Shown: positions 34,301 through 44,777 of the stretch, one piece after another | Layout of the letters: every line of letters begins with the position of its first letter | Numbering within the stretch: position 1 is the stretch's first letter | Source of the DNA: Chara braunii | Lineage: Eukaryota > Streptophyta > Charophyceae > Charales > Characeae | Direction: 5' to 3' | DNA length: 64,000 bases | Assembly: GCA_003427395.1 (NCBI GenBank) | Contig: BFEA01000083.1 | Coordinates: 676,421-740,420 of the forward strand | Program-made: the position numbers and the translations under genes | The notes under the pieces: generated by a model | What the model was told of the DNA's origin: nothing | Database searches by the model: none | The model's input: only the letters and a program-made list of their open reading frames with translations

Positions 34301-37204
34301 TTCCCTCGAATGGAGCAACCTGTCCCTCGCAGTACCCTTTCCTCAGTTATTGGTGGGGACGAAAGTTGTGATGTTCTTTGATATCACTCCGGATACAGTT
34401 GTACGAGGACACTACTCGATCGTCTTTCAGGGATTAGCCCGCGTTCAATTGACCCTTACTCATATGAACGCCGGCGTGACTCCCAAAAAAACAATGTGTG
34501 GAACACACTCAAGCACTCCATGCAACAACTCAACCCGTCCGACACTTTCTCTAAACCTGCTATCTTGTACCGAGGCTCTGCACACTCAACCCTCGAGAGA
34601 TTATGAGATTGAGAAGATAACCGAGGCTTAAAGACTAATTGTGGCCCGATCGTTATCATCACAACCTCTTACAACTAATGTCCACCGAGCAAAAACTTGG
34701 AAAAAGATATATGGTTCCCTTAAACCTCAACTTCTTTCCACCCATTAGAGGATATCAGAGGGTAAGAGAGTGAGTGAGTAGAAATCTTTGAAGATCCCCC
34801 CTTTTTCCATAGGCCCCGCCCCTTGACAAGGATGAAAAGTCCGCTTAATATAACTCTCCGATTAGTAGGTTGGAGCTTGATAGGTGAGTGTAGAGAGTCC
34901 GACATTTACCATTAAGCTCGCCAAACTTGACCAGAGGCTAATTCACAGACTCCCCACCCAGTGAAAGAAGCCATGGGTGCCAGCAAAAGGGATACAGTAA
35001 TCAAGAAAACTGATCACCGCAAGAAAGGAACCAATTAGAATTAGGTAGCCCTTACATCTCAAAGGTGAGCATACACAAGGGTTACGCAAGTCAAGGGAGA
35101 ATGGGCTCTTATCTGATTGGCCCATTCACATGCCACTTAGATTAATCATTAAAAGCTTCTGACGAAAGTTCACTCATCGGTCAGAACCCGTCGAGCTAAG
35201 AACCTCGTGACTTCATATATCTTTCTGTCAACATATGCGCAAATCGAGCACTACTCAATGACCTTGACCTTGACCTGTCCGTCGCTCAGAGCTTAGTATT
35301 AACTTTATTCGCCGCGGGTTGGAAACCCGTGCCACGACATCAGTGCCATGCATTGGCCACCCGCTTTCATCACATATGGGTGATATATGAACTTGCAGTG
35401 ACCGGGAAGGAGAAGACTGAGTATCTACCCCATTAATCATCCTGTCTCTCTCCCTCATCATGCGCAGCTAACTTGCCGTCATTGTGCTAGCCCCGCCGAC
35501 ATTTCGTGCTCACCTCATGAGCAGTAAAGGATGGACACCCTTTAAACACCATCCTTTCTTGCGCCAAGATAGAGTCCAACCAAGAACCCCCGAGCTCGCG
35601 TAAATCCGACTTCGTCACCGAGGACACTGTCCGTCTTCGTCTCTTGAGACAACCCAAAGAAAGCTTGATCGCGAGATGGTGGCTCCAGGAGATAAGTCGT
35701 GTTACTCGCTCGTCGTCTCTGCCTCCCTACCCTCGTCGGTCCCTCCCGTTAATGACCATCCACCAATCGCTCTCTGGCTATGAGACTCTGAATAGCTCTC
35801 CTCCCTACCCTCGTCAAGGAGCGTGATGGCTGATGAGGACTTGCACATTGAAGGTAGTAGCAGCTAACGAATGACTCTAGGACAAGCTATTAGGGTAGCG
35901 ATCCCATTTCTCAGTGTTCCTTCATGTAAGCACCCTTCTCTTCGGCGACTCGCAGGTCATCCGCGCCGCTCCTCACCGCACGCAATAGAATGTAATGTCT
36001 CGACTTGAGAAGGGAGGAGATGTCAACAAGAACCTTCCCCAGCACACTGCTTTAGTCTGACTTCTCTCGCGTGTGTCTCCCGCTCTCATCCATCTCTTTC
36101 GTCAGGTAGGGTCCCAAGTGTTCGTGTACTCCATCAATACCCTTGCTCTCTTATGCCTAGCCTCTCGGCCAGGTTATAACACTCATCAACAAAGGTGATA
36201 GTCTGTAGGAAAACAGGAGCTAGCGTGTGTGGTATAACGCTCGTGACTGATGTTTGTTGATGTCAACAAGCTCGCTCACTCCCACAAGCTCAACAAGGAG
36301 CACACACTCTGTTTGTGATCGTTAGTGGGAGTGATTGACATCAACGGGTCCTCGCGGTCCCCTCCTTATATACACAATGGCCACTAACACATAGTCACGT
36401 TACACGCAGGTTATGCGAAGCGAGCGTGCATTATCTCTCTAGTCCGCCCGTTCTGCCGCCAATAGTGACGACAACAAGAACTTGAAAATCTCCCTCTCTC
36501 TCGCGCTCTCTCACACTCGTTCTCACTGTAAATTAGTCCCCACTTGTCCGTAACTGCTTCGCGAAGTCGTGTGTCGCTTTGACGCGTGTCGGCCTCTTCT
36601 TAGTTCCGCGGACCCGAGCTAGCCTTTGGGCCATCCTCTACCGACCCTGCCAATGGGTGCTTCCTTTGGATCTGGTCCAGTCCGTTCCAGGACTGGGTTT
36701 TAGCTTCCAGATCACTCTGGCCACTCTCCGCTTCTGAGTCACGGTCCAGGTCTTAGTACGGGTCTGACTCACAACTTTGTTTCACTTCTACGTTTTTTCT
36801 TTTTCTTTTTCTTTTCCTGAACCCTTTTTCCAACTGATCGTGACAACAGCTCAATGATTCTGACCCATAACTCGACTAGCAGGCACTCGGCGCGCAATAG
36901 AAAACACCGCGCCGGTCCTTCTACCTTCACGTTCCTGGGCGAACCCGTCGGCTACCACGGCCACAGGCCGGTGGTGCGGCGCTGTACAGCAGGGTGCCGA
37001 GCCTGCGTGGACCAAAGAAAAGTCCAGTGGCGCACCCTTTTGCTAGGGCAGGCACCAACAGGATCGGTCCGTAACAAGGTATAGCCCAACACACTAGTGG
37101 GCCGTGGAGGTTCGGGAGCTACCCGGCGAGCTGCGGGCATCTGGGCAAGGAGTTGGTGCCAGGTATTGGCACAGAGGAGGACCGGTACACCACGCCCTCC
37201 GGCA
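31371..37204 (-). repeat. Giant LTR copy 3
   Basis: 5,834 bp, starting TGTCGCACG and ending CTCCGGCA, with one change from CGACA. ACGG follows directly and repeats the ACGG before copy 1. Arrays lie at about 32,096-32,350 and 32,650-32,920. A stretch of about 60 bases near 32,356-32,420 (GGCAACCGTTAGGTTGC and on) is absent from the others. Confidence 0.85.
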
Positions 37205-37208
37205 ACGG

Positions 37209-37953
37209 TCACCATGCCAACCCAGCGGGAGTAGAGCACGCATGCTTTGCTGCTTTGTCCTTGTCTGCTTGCTGCACTCATTGAAGGGGTACTGAAGGGC
37301 ACGCCAGCCCTATGGGAGAGATGAGTACCGGGCGTCTATAAATAAACATCAGCTGGGGAAACCATTGGCTGTGATCGTCGTCCTGCTGGGACGTAAAATA
37401 ATTTCTGATGACACTTGGGGGCGGTCGTTAAATTGCCTCTGGATCAGCCAATTGGTGTACGGCTCGCTGCACGCGAGGATAAACACGGTGCAGGGTTGGC
37501 CAGCTCAGCAGATACTCGGGGCACAGGGGCGGGTCGTGTGCACACCTTTAGTCACGCACGCTAAACTGGATTGCTCAGGGACGCTGACGTCAAGTGACAA
37601 TTAGGGGGAATTGGGGAAGGGGTAGATTCCAGGTGATAAGTTGGAGTAAGATCCCATGTTGCAAACAGACCCAACAAATGATGTTATTTTTATTTTGATT
37701 AGTTAGATGTATTGCCATTGACATCTGACAGACAACATAGTTTAGAACTGATTCTGTTCATTGTGTTTTCTGTTTGCGAGCTAGTCAAAGTAGAATAGTA
37801 TTATTTGTAGGAATCTGAACTTACCTGCTGCCTGTTGGACTCAAACGTTTAGTCTCTAATACAGCCGTCGATTATTCATATCGGTCTGTACATGTCGTTG
37901 CGGTAGGCATCCATTGCGTGCCCTAGTGTAGACGGTGTGCAGTTCTGTAGCAT
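37209..37953 (+). other. Second part of the chromovirus leader
   Basis: Continues the leader interrupted at 13,210. No coding domain; AT-rich towards the gag start at 37,954. Confidence 0.6.
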
Positions 37954-38440
37954 ATGAGTGATAGGGACACCACTAGTGAGGACGACCGGATCTTGCGATG
38001 GGCTAGACGTCTGATAGCCCACTTGGCCTCAGGACCAGAGGGCGGCAAATATCTGTTCCGCCAACTTAGGGAGAGGCGGCAACAGCAGAGGAGAGCTAGA
38101 GCAGCAGAGGCTAGCAGGGAGCTCATAAGCGAAGCCACAACTTCGGAAGCCATGGCCACTTCTGCACAACAGACTTCTCGGGCTGGTAGTTCAGGATCTG
38201 TAGGGTCAACGGTTGCGCAGACCCAGAGTCAGTCGGCTGGACCTGCGGCAAGCCAGTTAGTGGTGTTGTCACCCGAAAAGATCGTAATACAGCAGGTTGC
38301 CCTGCAAGAGGCACAACTACAAAAGGCTTTAGGAGAGATTAAGGCAGAAAAAGAAAGAATGATTAGAAGAAGAGCCAAGTTGCAGCGGCGACAAGCGGAC
38401 ATTAGTGAGTTAGAGGAGATGGACCCAGTTCAGGATCCTC
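37954..38440 (+). pseudogene. gag, N-terminal part (chromovirus)
   Basis: The frame opens at the ATG at 37,954 with MSDRDTTSEDDRILRW. It holds an Arg/Gln-rich basic helix (residues about 35-55), a Ser/Thr/Gln linker, and a coiled coil of about 50 residues rich in Glu, Lys and Gln (about 105-155), typical of the region before the capsid domain in this type of gag. From about codon 160 the reading passes into unrelated sequence and stops at 38,568. The capsid part resumes in another frame near 39,351. The piece is intact to about 38,440 but cut off from the rest. Confidence 0.7.
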
Positions 38441-39350
38441 CTCGTTGTAGTCAACGATTCCAAATATTCAATGTCATGACAATTGAATTACAACTTTGGT
38501 TTCCTGCTGATTGCCCTGAATCTTGGATTGTTCCTCGGTGTGAGAATTCGGAGGACCAAGATTCATAGGGGTTCCCAGCAAATACTGGGAACCCCTATGA
38601 ATCTTGGTCCTCCGAATTAGTAAAATCGAACGGGTTTTTTGTAACTGTGAATCCAAAGGCCTAGGAAAGAGTCAACTCCATACCGTACATTTTCGGTCAC
38701 ATCCACTCCGGGATCCAAGGGAGTTGTTCTTTCAGGCTGAGTAAAGTAAAACCTGCTTAGGCTAAGCAGATACCTAGACCCCTTCCCTACTGGCGAAGTA
38801 GCCAGTGCTTTCCTGTTACCAGGTCTCTTTCGAGTTAGGCAGGTACTACGGGTCCTCTTGACTTCCAGTAAAAAAATCATTCGACTGGATCTCGCCGGTA
38901 TCATCTATAGGCTGTAGCGCTTCGAGATGTCGTTTAGTCGTTTGTCCCTAATACGATAGGTGATCTGCCCCAGTGTAGTATTTCACCACTTCGACTAAGG
39001 CCTTGCTGGTTTTGACCAACAATAGGCAGAGGGACGAAGGCCAACGTGCATTCGCGTGCTTCCCCAAGTGCACAAGGCCGAAGGGCTGTAGGGTATGCTT
39101 CCCCGAAAACGACCGCTCTTCGAGCCGCCTCGTCTCATATAAGCGCCAGGGGGCTTGCATCACAGCTCAAGGCACAGAGTGCAGCAAGACATTTTGGACA
39201 CGAAGTGCAGACGCTTCGCATCTGCTCTTCGAGCCTTTATGAATATGCTTTTATGGCATGCTTTGTTTCCTCTACTGTTGCCAGTTGAAGGTAAGCCATA
39301 TGCCCCTAGTGTGAAGTTCCCTGAGGTCGGTCTTGTTAGGAGTAGTAGAG
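38441..39350. other. Unexplained block of about 0.9 kb inside gag
   Basis: No frame here reads as gag. It contains a perfect 34-bp inverted repeat (separate entry). The two halves of gag on either side are in different frames. It is probably an insertion or a foreign piece. Short frames on both strands (minus 38,617-38,904; plus 39,155-39,577) match nothing I can name. I found no target duplication. Confidence 0.45.
38545..38618. repeat. Perfect 34-bp inverted repeat, 6-nt loop
   Basis: 38,545-38,578 (AATTCGGAGGACCAAGATTC and on) is exactly complementary to 38,585-38,618 around the loop CAAATA. In so decayed an element perfect pairing means a recent origin or an assembly fold-back. Confidence 0.97.
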
Positions 39351-40806
39351 ATGCAAGACCAGCAGACGACAATCTTACAGGACATTCAGCAGAGTCTGGC
39401 TGTTTTGGTCGGACGAGCGAAGGCGACACCATCACTGTCCGGGCCTGGTGCGTGGCCCGTTGTACATCCTCTTCCTGTTCCACCGGTGACTGGGGTATCC
39501 CCATATACCGCTCCAGTATCGGTTCAACCTGTCTCTCTGGGTATGCCGCTAACAGGAGGGCTCTTAGCAGGTCCTAGTTTACAGGTTCCTGTACAGACAA
39601 TGTTTACCTAACCTCCGTCGCGGGTTGCAGTAAGTGTGCAGCCTGCTGTCTCGCAGCCTGTACAGCCGCAGGGTACATAGCCCATGCAGTCAGTACAGCA
39701 GCCTGTATCACAGGGTCCACAACCTGGAGTTATGCAGGGACCGGGACAAAGTTAGTGGGTACCAAAGACGACCATCACCGCTCTTAAACCCTGCACAGGG
39801 GATAAGAGAGGCGAAGACCTCGTCACTTGGTAGAGGGCAATGTCGGTCTACGTCAAGTGCAAACTCACCTTGCTGCACGAGGAAGTGCTTGTGGCTGCCT
39901 CCTATTTCGAGGGGAGTGCAGCACGATGGTTGAGTGGTTTAGTGCAGCTGCAGGGATACGGTTATGACTTTCGCGCTTGGAAAGCCCACCAGAAACTGGA
40001 GGACTTTCTCAAGGTGGTGGAAGATAGGTGGCACGATCCTCAGGAGGCCCAAAAGGCCACTGACGCGATCTTGGCACTACACACAAGGCAGTTCAAGTCT
40101 GTAAGAGAGACCACTAACGCTATAGAGCGTCTGATCTGCGTCCCTGGGGTGCGCTATGACCCCCAGGTCTTATTCACCTCCTACCTGAGTTGCTTTCCCA
40201 TGCCTCTCAGGAATCAGTTGGCAGGTGAGGCCAACATCAATATGCACAACTTTCCCTCGTTCAGTACAAAGGCCCTAGACCTTGAGGCAAAGATAGGGCA
40301 TGGACATAATCCCACGATGGATAGAAGGAAGAAGACACTGTCTCCCAACTGGAAGGCGAAGGGTCGCATAGTGTTTGTCGATAACGATGGTTCAACCATC
40401 GAGTTAGATGACAACTTCCAGGAGGGAGTAGGTTCAAAGGCTGGAAGTGTAGAGGCTTCAGGGGGTGGAGTAGTCGTTGTCGTAGCACAAAAAGGTAAGG
40501 CGGTCGTAGACGTTGTGGAGGTTCCCGATCAAGGAGTCAAGTTGACCCCAATGCTCCTCCATGGGAGAAAGCGGGTCTCACTGAGGACGTGTGGAGAGAC
40601 CGGTATACACGGCAGGCTTGTATCCGTTGTGGCGAATATGGCCATAAGCAATGCAAGTGTCGAAACAAGAAGGTGACCGAAAAAATCCCGCCTACGATGG
40701 GCCAGGTGTTCGGATCCTCCACTCCCGTTGGTAGCAATGTGGCTAGCACTTCTGGCAGTGCTCCGGGAAACACGTCGGGCCAAAACCATCGAGCCTCTGT
40801 TCGATG
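39351..40806 (+). pseudogene. gag, capsid and nucleocapsid part (chromovirus)
   Basis: The frame from the ATG at 39,351 (MQDQQTTILQDIQQSLAVLV) passes a Pro/Val/Gln-rich linker and then the retrotransposon-gag capsid domain at about 39,840-40,310 (WLSGLVQL, LEDFLKVVEDRW, ALDLEAKIG). Stops interrupt it at 39,609, 39,678, 39,753 and 39,831. After a frame change near 40,545 comes a canonical zinc knuckle CIRCGEYGHKQCKC (C-x2-C-x4-H-x4-C, 40,619-40,660), followed by a Ser/Gly/Thr-rich tail to 40,806. The linker stops fit loss of Gln codons. Gag would have packaged the element RNA. Confidence 0.85.
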
Positions 40807-41301
40807 AATGTGTTCGAGTCCTTAGAGGAGCTAGAGGAGGAGTGGTCTAGATCAGATCCGCTAGCTTCTTGGACGACATTGGTCAAAGTCCCTAAGGGTG
40901 AGATGTTCGTCAGCGAGGTGGTCATTGGCGGCCGCAAGGCCCGGGCCTATTATGACACTTGCTCGACATGGAACTTCATTAATCGCGCATGCGTTGAGAG
41001 GCTGTGTTTACAGGGACAAGTGCAGCGCCCGAGTCGAACTGTGGAGTTGACCTGTGCCAACAAACAGTGCATGGTAGTCAATGACTACCTCCATAATGTT
41101 GAGTGTTGTTTTCCATACGCGGGAGAGGAACTGAGACATCATGTCTCGTTCCTAGTGAGCGATGAACTCCCCATGGATATCTTGTTAGGTATGTACCTCT
41201 CTGTGGCACAACCCAGTTTGACTGAGACCGAAAAGTGGTCAAACACACTTTGCCAGGTGGAGGGACCGCAATATTACGTAAGTTCAAAGCCAGTAGTCTG
41301 A
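40804..41301 (+). pseudogene. Aspartic protease (chromovirus)
   Basis: A frame of 165 codons overlaps the end of gag by a few bases in another phase. The retropepsin fold is recognisable: the flap-side start VVIGGRKARAYYDTCSTWNF, later VSDELPMDILLGM, which is the usual D-x-I-L-G-M block. The active site should read Asp-Thr/Ser-Gly; here it reads Asp-Thr-Cys (40,954-40,962), so the essential Gly is lost. The enzyme would have cut the Gag-Pol polyprotein. RT follows in a different frame after about 30 bases. Confidence 0.8.
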
Positions 41302-41329
41302 TTAAGTCCATGGATGCATGAATGCAGCC

Positions 41330-42591
41330 GCGTTCTATAATTATTATAAGCAAAATCAGGAGGAGGGTATGTATTTAGTTTATGTCTCTGTTGCAGCCGA
41401 GCCGATGAAAATGCCGCCAGAGATAGAAGGAGTAGTTGCTAAATACCTTAATCTATTTGAAGAGCCGACAGGGGTTGTTGAGAGGGAGGTCATCCACGCG
41501 ATAGAGATTATCCCAGGGTCTAGCATTCCAAAGGGCAGGATGTATCGGATGTCTTCGCCGACAACTCAAGGAACTCGTAGAAAAGGGTTGGATCCGACCG
41601 AGTGTTTCTCCTTATGGGTCTCCAGTCCTATTTGTACCCAAGAAGAAGGAAGGAACACTTTGGATGTGCGTTGGCTATAGGGGCCTCAATGCCATCACTG
41701 TCAAGAACAGAGAGCCCCTACCGCGCATCGATGACTTGCTAGATAGAGTGCAAGGGTGTCGGTACTTCAGTAAGATAGATCTGAAGTCCGGGTACCATCA
41801 GATTGCAATCCAGCCTAAGGATCAACACAAAATCACATTTCAGACCAGGCACGATCTGTATGAGTTTGTGGTGATGCCTTTCGGCCTTTGCAATGCTCCT
41901 AGCACCTTTCAACACACTATGAATCGGATATTTCATGACTACTTGGATAAGTTTGTCATCGTGTACCTCGATGGCATACTTATTTTTAGTAAGACTGTCG
42001 AGAAGCACGTTGCTCACTTGGACAAAGTCCTTAGTCTTTTGCGACAACACAAGTTCAAGATCAACGGTGAGAAGTGCGAGTTTGGCCACACCCGGGTCTT
42101 GTACTTGGGTTATGAGATTTCCACGGAGGGATTAAAGCCCGATGACGCGAAGGTGGCCAGCATTCGTGACTGGCCGCGTCCTCAGTCTGTGACTTAGATG
42201 AGGTTTTTCTTAGGGATGACCGACTACTATCACAACTTCGTGAAGAACTATAGCATAGTTGCCGCCCCTTTGACTGATCTAACTCGCCTTGACACCCCAT
42301 GGGAGTGGACAGACCGATGCGCTTTCAGACATCTGAAGCATGCGTTGACGCATCATGAGGTCTTGAAACTTCCTGATCCTGACAAGCCATTTATAGTAAC
42401 TACGGATGCTAGCCAATATGGCATAGGCGCTGTACTTGCACAGCAGGAGGGGAAGAAGTTAAGGTCAGTGGAGTACATGTCCAAAAAGATGTCCTCTCAG
42501 AAGTTGGCTAAGTCCGCCTATGAGAAGGAGTTCCATGCGATCTACAAGGCACTCACCCATTGGACGCACTATCTCCTTGGGAGGTTCTTCT
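41330..42591 (+). pseudogene. Reverse transcriptase and start of RNase H (chromovirus)
   Basis: The connector and RT start are in one frame (41,318 on: [18 protein letters not shown]). A frameshift near 41,552-41,559 leads into the RT core: [41 protein letters not shown] (first catalytic Asp kept) and [15 protein letters not shown]. The catalytic box reads YLDG (41,964-41,975) instead of YLDD, so the second metal-binding Asp is gone. A TAG at 42,195 breaks the thumb just before MRFFLGMTDYYHNF. RNase H starts with VTTDASQYGIGAVL and YEKEFHAI (catalytic Asp and Glu present) and is cut at HYLLGRFF by the MITE at 42,592. Confidence 0.9.
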
Positions 42592-43019
42592 AAGAGCCGG
42601 TTAACGAAGGCCTCAATTTTCAGACCACTTGTGAGGCCATTTATAACAAAACCCAAGGGTCATTTTAACCAAACTTGCTACCAATTCATAGAGTGGAGAT
42701 CATAATAACTACTTTTTAAAAAAAAAATTGAAAAAAAATCCTTTACAAACCTATAAAACAGCAAGGCAAAAATGTGTTTTTATGCAAAATTTGCTCATTT
42801 CAGTTTTTAGGATTTTCGGGATTTTCAGGGCTAGCCAAAACAGTCAACTCCAAGACCCCAGCAAACACCAAACTTGACACACACAGACCTTGACCAAAAA
42901 TAAAACGGGGCAAAAAAAAAAAATCAGAAAAAACTGAAAAAAATGACTTCCAATGCACTTTTCAGGGTTGGACGGTTTAACCAGGGCTGAAAAGTGGGGG
43001 TCCCTGTTAACCGCTTGTG
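42592..43019. mobile_element. hAT-like MITE inserted in RNase H
   Basis: 428 bp with inverted ends (AAGAGCCGGTTAAC on the left; CACAAGCGGTTAAC on the minus strand at the right) and further pairing around TTTTCAG. It is flanked by an exact 8-bp duplication GTTCTTCT (42,584-42,591 and 43,020-43,027), the length made by hAT transposases. Removing it with one copy of the duplication joins GRFF to YVRTDHQ of RNase H in phase. It has no transposase; poly(A) and poly(T)-rich stretches fill the middle. Confidence 0.88.
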
Positions 43020-43200
43020 GTTCTTCTACGTCAGGACTGATCATCAGACCCTGAAGTGGATGAGAACCCAACCTGTGCTCTCCGACGCTTTGAAGCGTTG
43101 GATTGAAGTCATAGAGCAGTATGACTTCGAGCCCCAGTACATCAAGGGCGAGTACAACAAGGTTGCTGATGCGTTGTCGCGTAGACCTGATTTCTCAGGT
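43020..43200 (+). pseudogene. RNase H, C-terminal part (chromovirus)
   Basis: Continues the RNase H after the MITE: YVRTDHQTLKW contains the third catalytic Asp, and YNKVADALSRR is the usual closing motif. The sequence is undamaged. RNase H would have removed the RNA template strand during reverse transcription. Confidence 0.88.
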
Positions 43201-44275
43201 GCGCTTATTACAGAGTTCGATCTTACGAACGATGTTACTCGCTTTTTTGTGGAAGCCTATCGCGAGGATCAATTCATGTCTGAGATCATACGCAGACTTG
43301 AGGCGAAGGATGAGAAAACTTCTGTCGAGTTTGAGTTGGTCAATGACTTGCTGTTCCTTGAGAAGGCAGGGAATAAACGATTGTGTGTCCCAAATAGAGA
43401 GTCGTTGCGTAGTTTATTTTTAGGTGAGTGTCATGATGCCACCGACCATTTTGGATATAAAAAGACAGCAGCCAATCTGCTGTAGAGGTTCTGGTGGCCC
43501 ACGATGATGGGAGATGCCCAGCTGTACGTGGAGGCTTGTCAGGTCTGTTAGAGAGACAAGCCACGTACTCAGGCTCCTCTTGGGCTTCTGAACCCCCATT
43601 CCGATTCCGGAAAGGCCCGGTGAGAGCTTGTCCATGGACTTCATGAATACGCTGGTCACCAGTAGGAGTGGAATGAGACACATCTTCGTTATCGTGGATA
43701 GGTTCAGTAAGTACGCTAGGTTAATTGCCCTGCCGAAAACAGCAAAGACTGAGTACGTGATCAGATTGTTCAAGGACAATTGGGTCAGAGATTTTGGTCT
43801 GCCTAAGTCAATCGTGAGTGACAGGGATGCTAGATTCACCAGTGAATTGTGGAAGGCTGCTGCTGCTGAACAGGGAACGCAGCTGCAGATGACTTCGGGT
43901 AATCACCCCGAGGCCAATAGCCAGGTTGAACAATTGAATCGCGCTGTCCAACACCTGTTGCGGCATTACATCAAGCCCAATCAGGTCGACTGGGACGAGA
44001 AGCATGCTCTCATCGCGAGTCTGTATAACAATGTTGTGCACAGCGCCACCGGAGTGAGCCCTAACAGTCTGCTACTGACCTTCAAACCTAGGCTGCCTCT
44101 AGACTTCTTACTACCTGAAAATCAGTCAACTACTGCATACCGATATGAGTAGAAGATGCAGCGGGCAGTGGAACAAATGCAGAAAGCTCAGGCGGCAATG
44201 ATAGAATCTGAGAACAAACATCGCCACCCGTCTACATTTCAGGTTGGGGACAAAGTCTGGGTTTAAGTCCTCAAA
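43201..44275 (+). pseudogene. Integrase (chromovirus)
   Basis: The N-terminal zinc-binding part has HDATDHFG and ends CQVC, with stops TAG at 43,483 (before RFWWPTM) and 43,549 (after CQVC). After a frameshift near 43,585 the catalytic core reads LSMDFMNTLV (first Asp), IVSDRDARFTSELW (second Asp) and NSQVEQLNRAVQHLL (Glu), so the D-D-E triad is kept. The usual Thr-Glu-Arg around the Glu has become Val-Glu-Gln. A TAG at 44,150 and a TAA near 44,266 break the region before the GPY/F module. Integrase would have inserted the cDNA; its GPY/F module and chromodomain follow. Confidence 0.88.
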
Positions 44276-44777
44276 ACTGGGACAGGAGCATGGGATTTCC
44301 CGCAACCTCATGCCTCGGTACTTTGGGCCACGGGAGGTCTTAGACATTGTCAGGACTGATCCGGATGGACCGTCTTATGTAATCTAGATCCCTGATCATC
44401 TCCGCACTTATCCTGTCTTTCACGCCTCTAAGCTTGCACCTTCCAAGGAAACTGATCAGTTTCCCTCTCGTCGCTCAATGTTGCCCCCAGCCATGGATGG
44501 AGAGGTCGACATCGATGATATCGTTGACCACAAGGAAATGGGAGTTCCAAGACCGACAGGCAGGGGATGTCCTCTGAAACCGAAGCTGCAATACCGGGTT
44601 CGGTTCAGACATCACGCGGATCCAAAGGAGGATTGATGGTTTACCAGGGAGGAACTTATGCAGACCGCTCCTCAGGTTGTTGCCCAATATGAAAAGTCTC
44701 TGAAGAAGGGAAAGCGCCAAATTATCAAAGACTGGACTTCTCAGAGGACTATCAAAGTTATGGAGGAGGGAATGTGA
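44276..44777 (+). pseudogene. GPY/F module and chromodomain at the integrase C-terminus
   Basis: Reads SRNLMPRYFGPREVLDIV (GPY/F-like), with a TAG at 44,385 in VI-stop-IPDH, then TYPVFHASKLAPS. The chromodomain follows from EVDIDDIVDHKEMG through YRVRFRHHADPKED, a TGA at 44,634, and WFTREELMQTAP. Chromodomains at this place define chromoviruses and are thought to guide insertion to certain chromatin. The frame ends at a TGA (44,775-44,777) lying inside the first bases of the 3' LTR. Confidence 0.82.
44762..44772 (+). other. Polypurine tract of the chromovirus
   Basis: GGAGGAGGGAA directly before the LTR start TGTGAGGCC; it would prime plus-strand cDNA synthesis. Confidence 0.85.

Larger units (their letters stand above)
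13211..37204 (-). mobile_element. 24-kb non-autonomous element with three giant LTRs
   Basis: Three long direct repeats (13,211-19,158; 21,054-27,982; 31,371-37,204) begin TGTCGCAC and end CCGACA (CCGGCA in the third). TGTCG/CGACA form short inverted LTR ends. Before the second and third copies, separated by TTTT, the minus strand carries TGGCGCCATTGCCGGGGA, the tRNA-Asp-type PBS of Athila/Tat-like plant elements, so transcription runs right to left. The whole block is flanked by ACGG at 13,207-13,210 and 37,205-37,208. That makes it one insertion with the order LTR-internal-LTR-internal-LTR, which unequal recombination between LTRs can produce. No gag or pol is present, like large retrotransposon derivatives (LARDs), but the LTRs are longer than in those I know. 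Confidence 0.85.

Noticed and set aside
13211-37204. Plus orientation of the giant-LTR element
   Set aside because: No PBS follows the LTR on the plus strand, whereas a near-perfect tRNA-Asp-type PBS lies four bases from the LTR on the minus strand.
38617-38904. Minus-strand frame as an organelle gene
   Set aside because: I could not match it to any mitochondrial or plastid protein with confidence, so no name is given.
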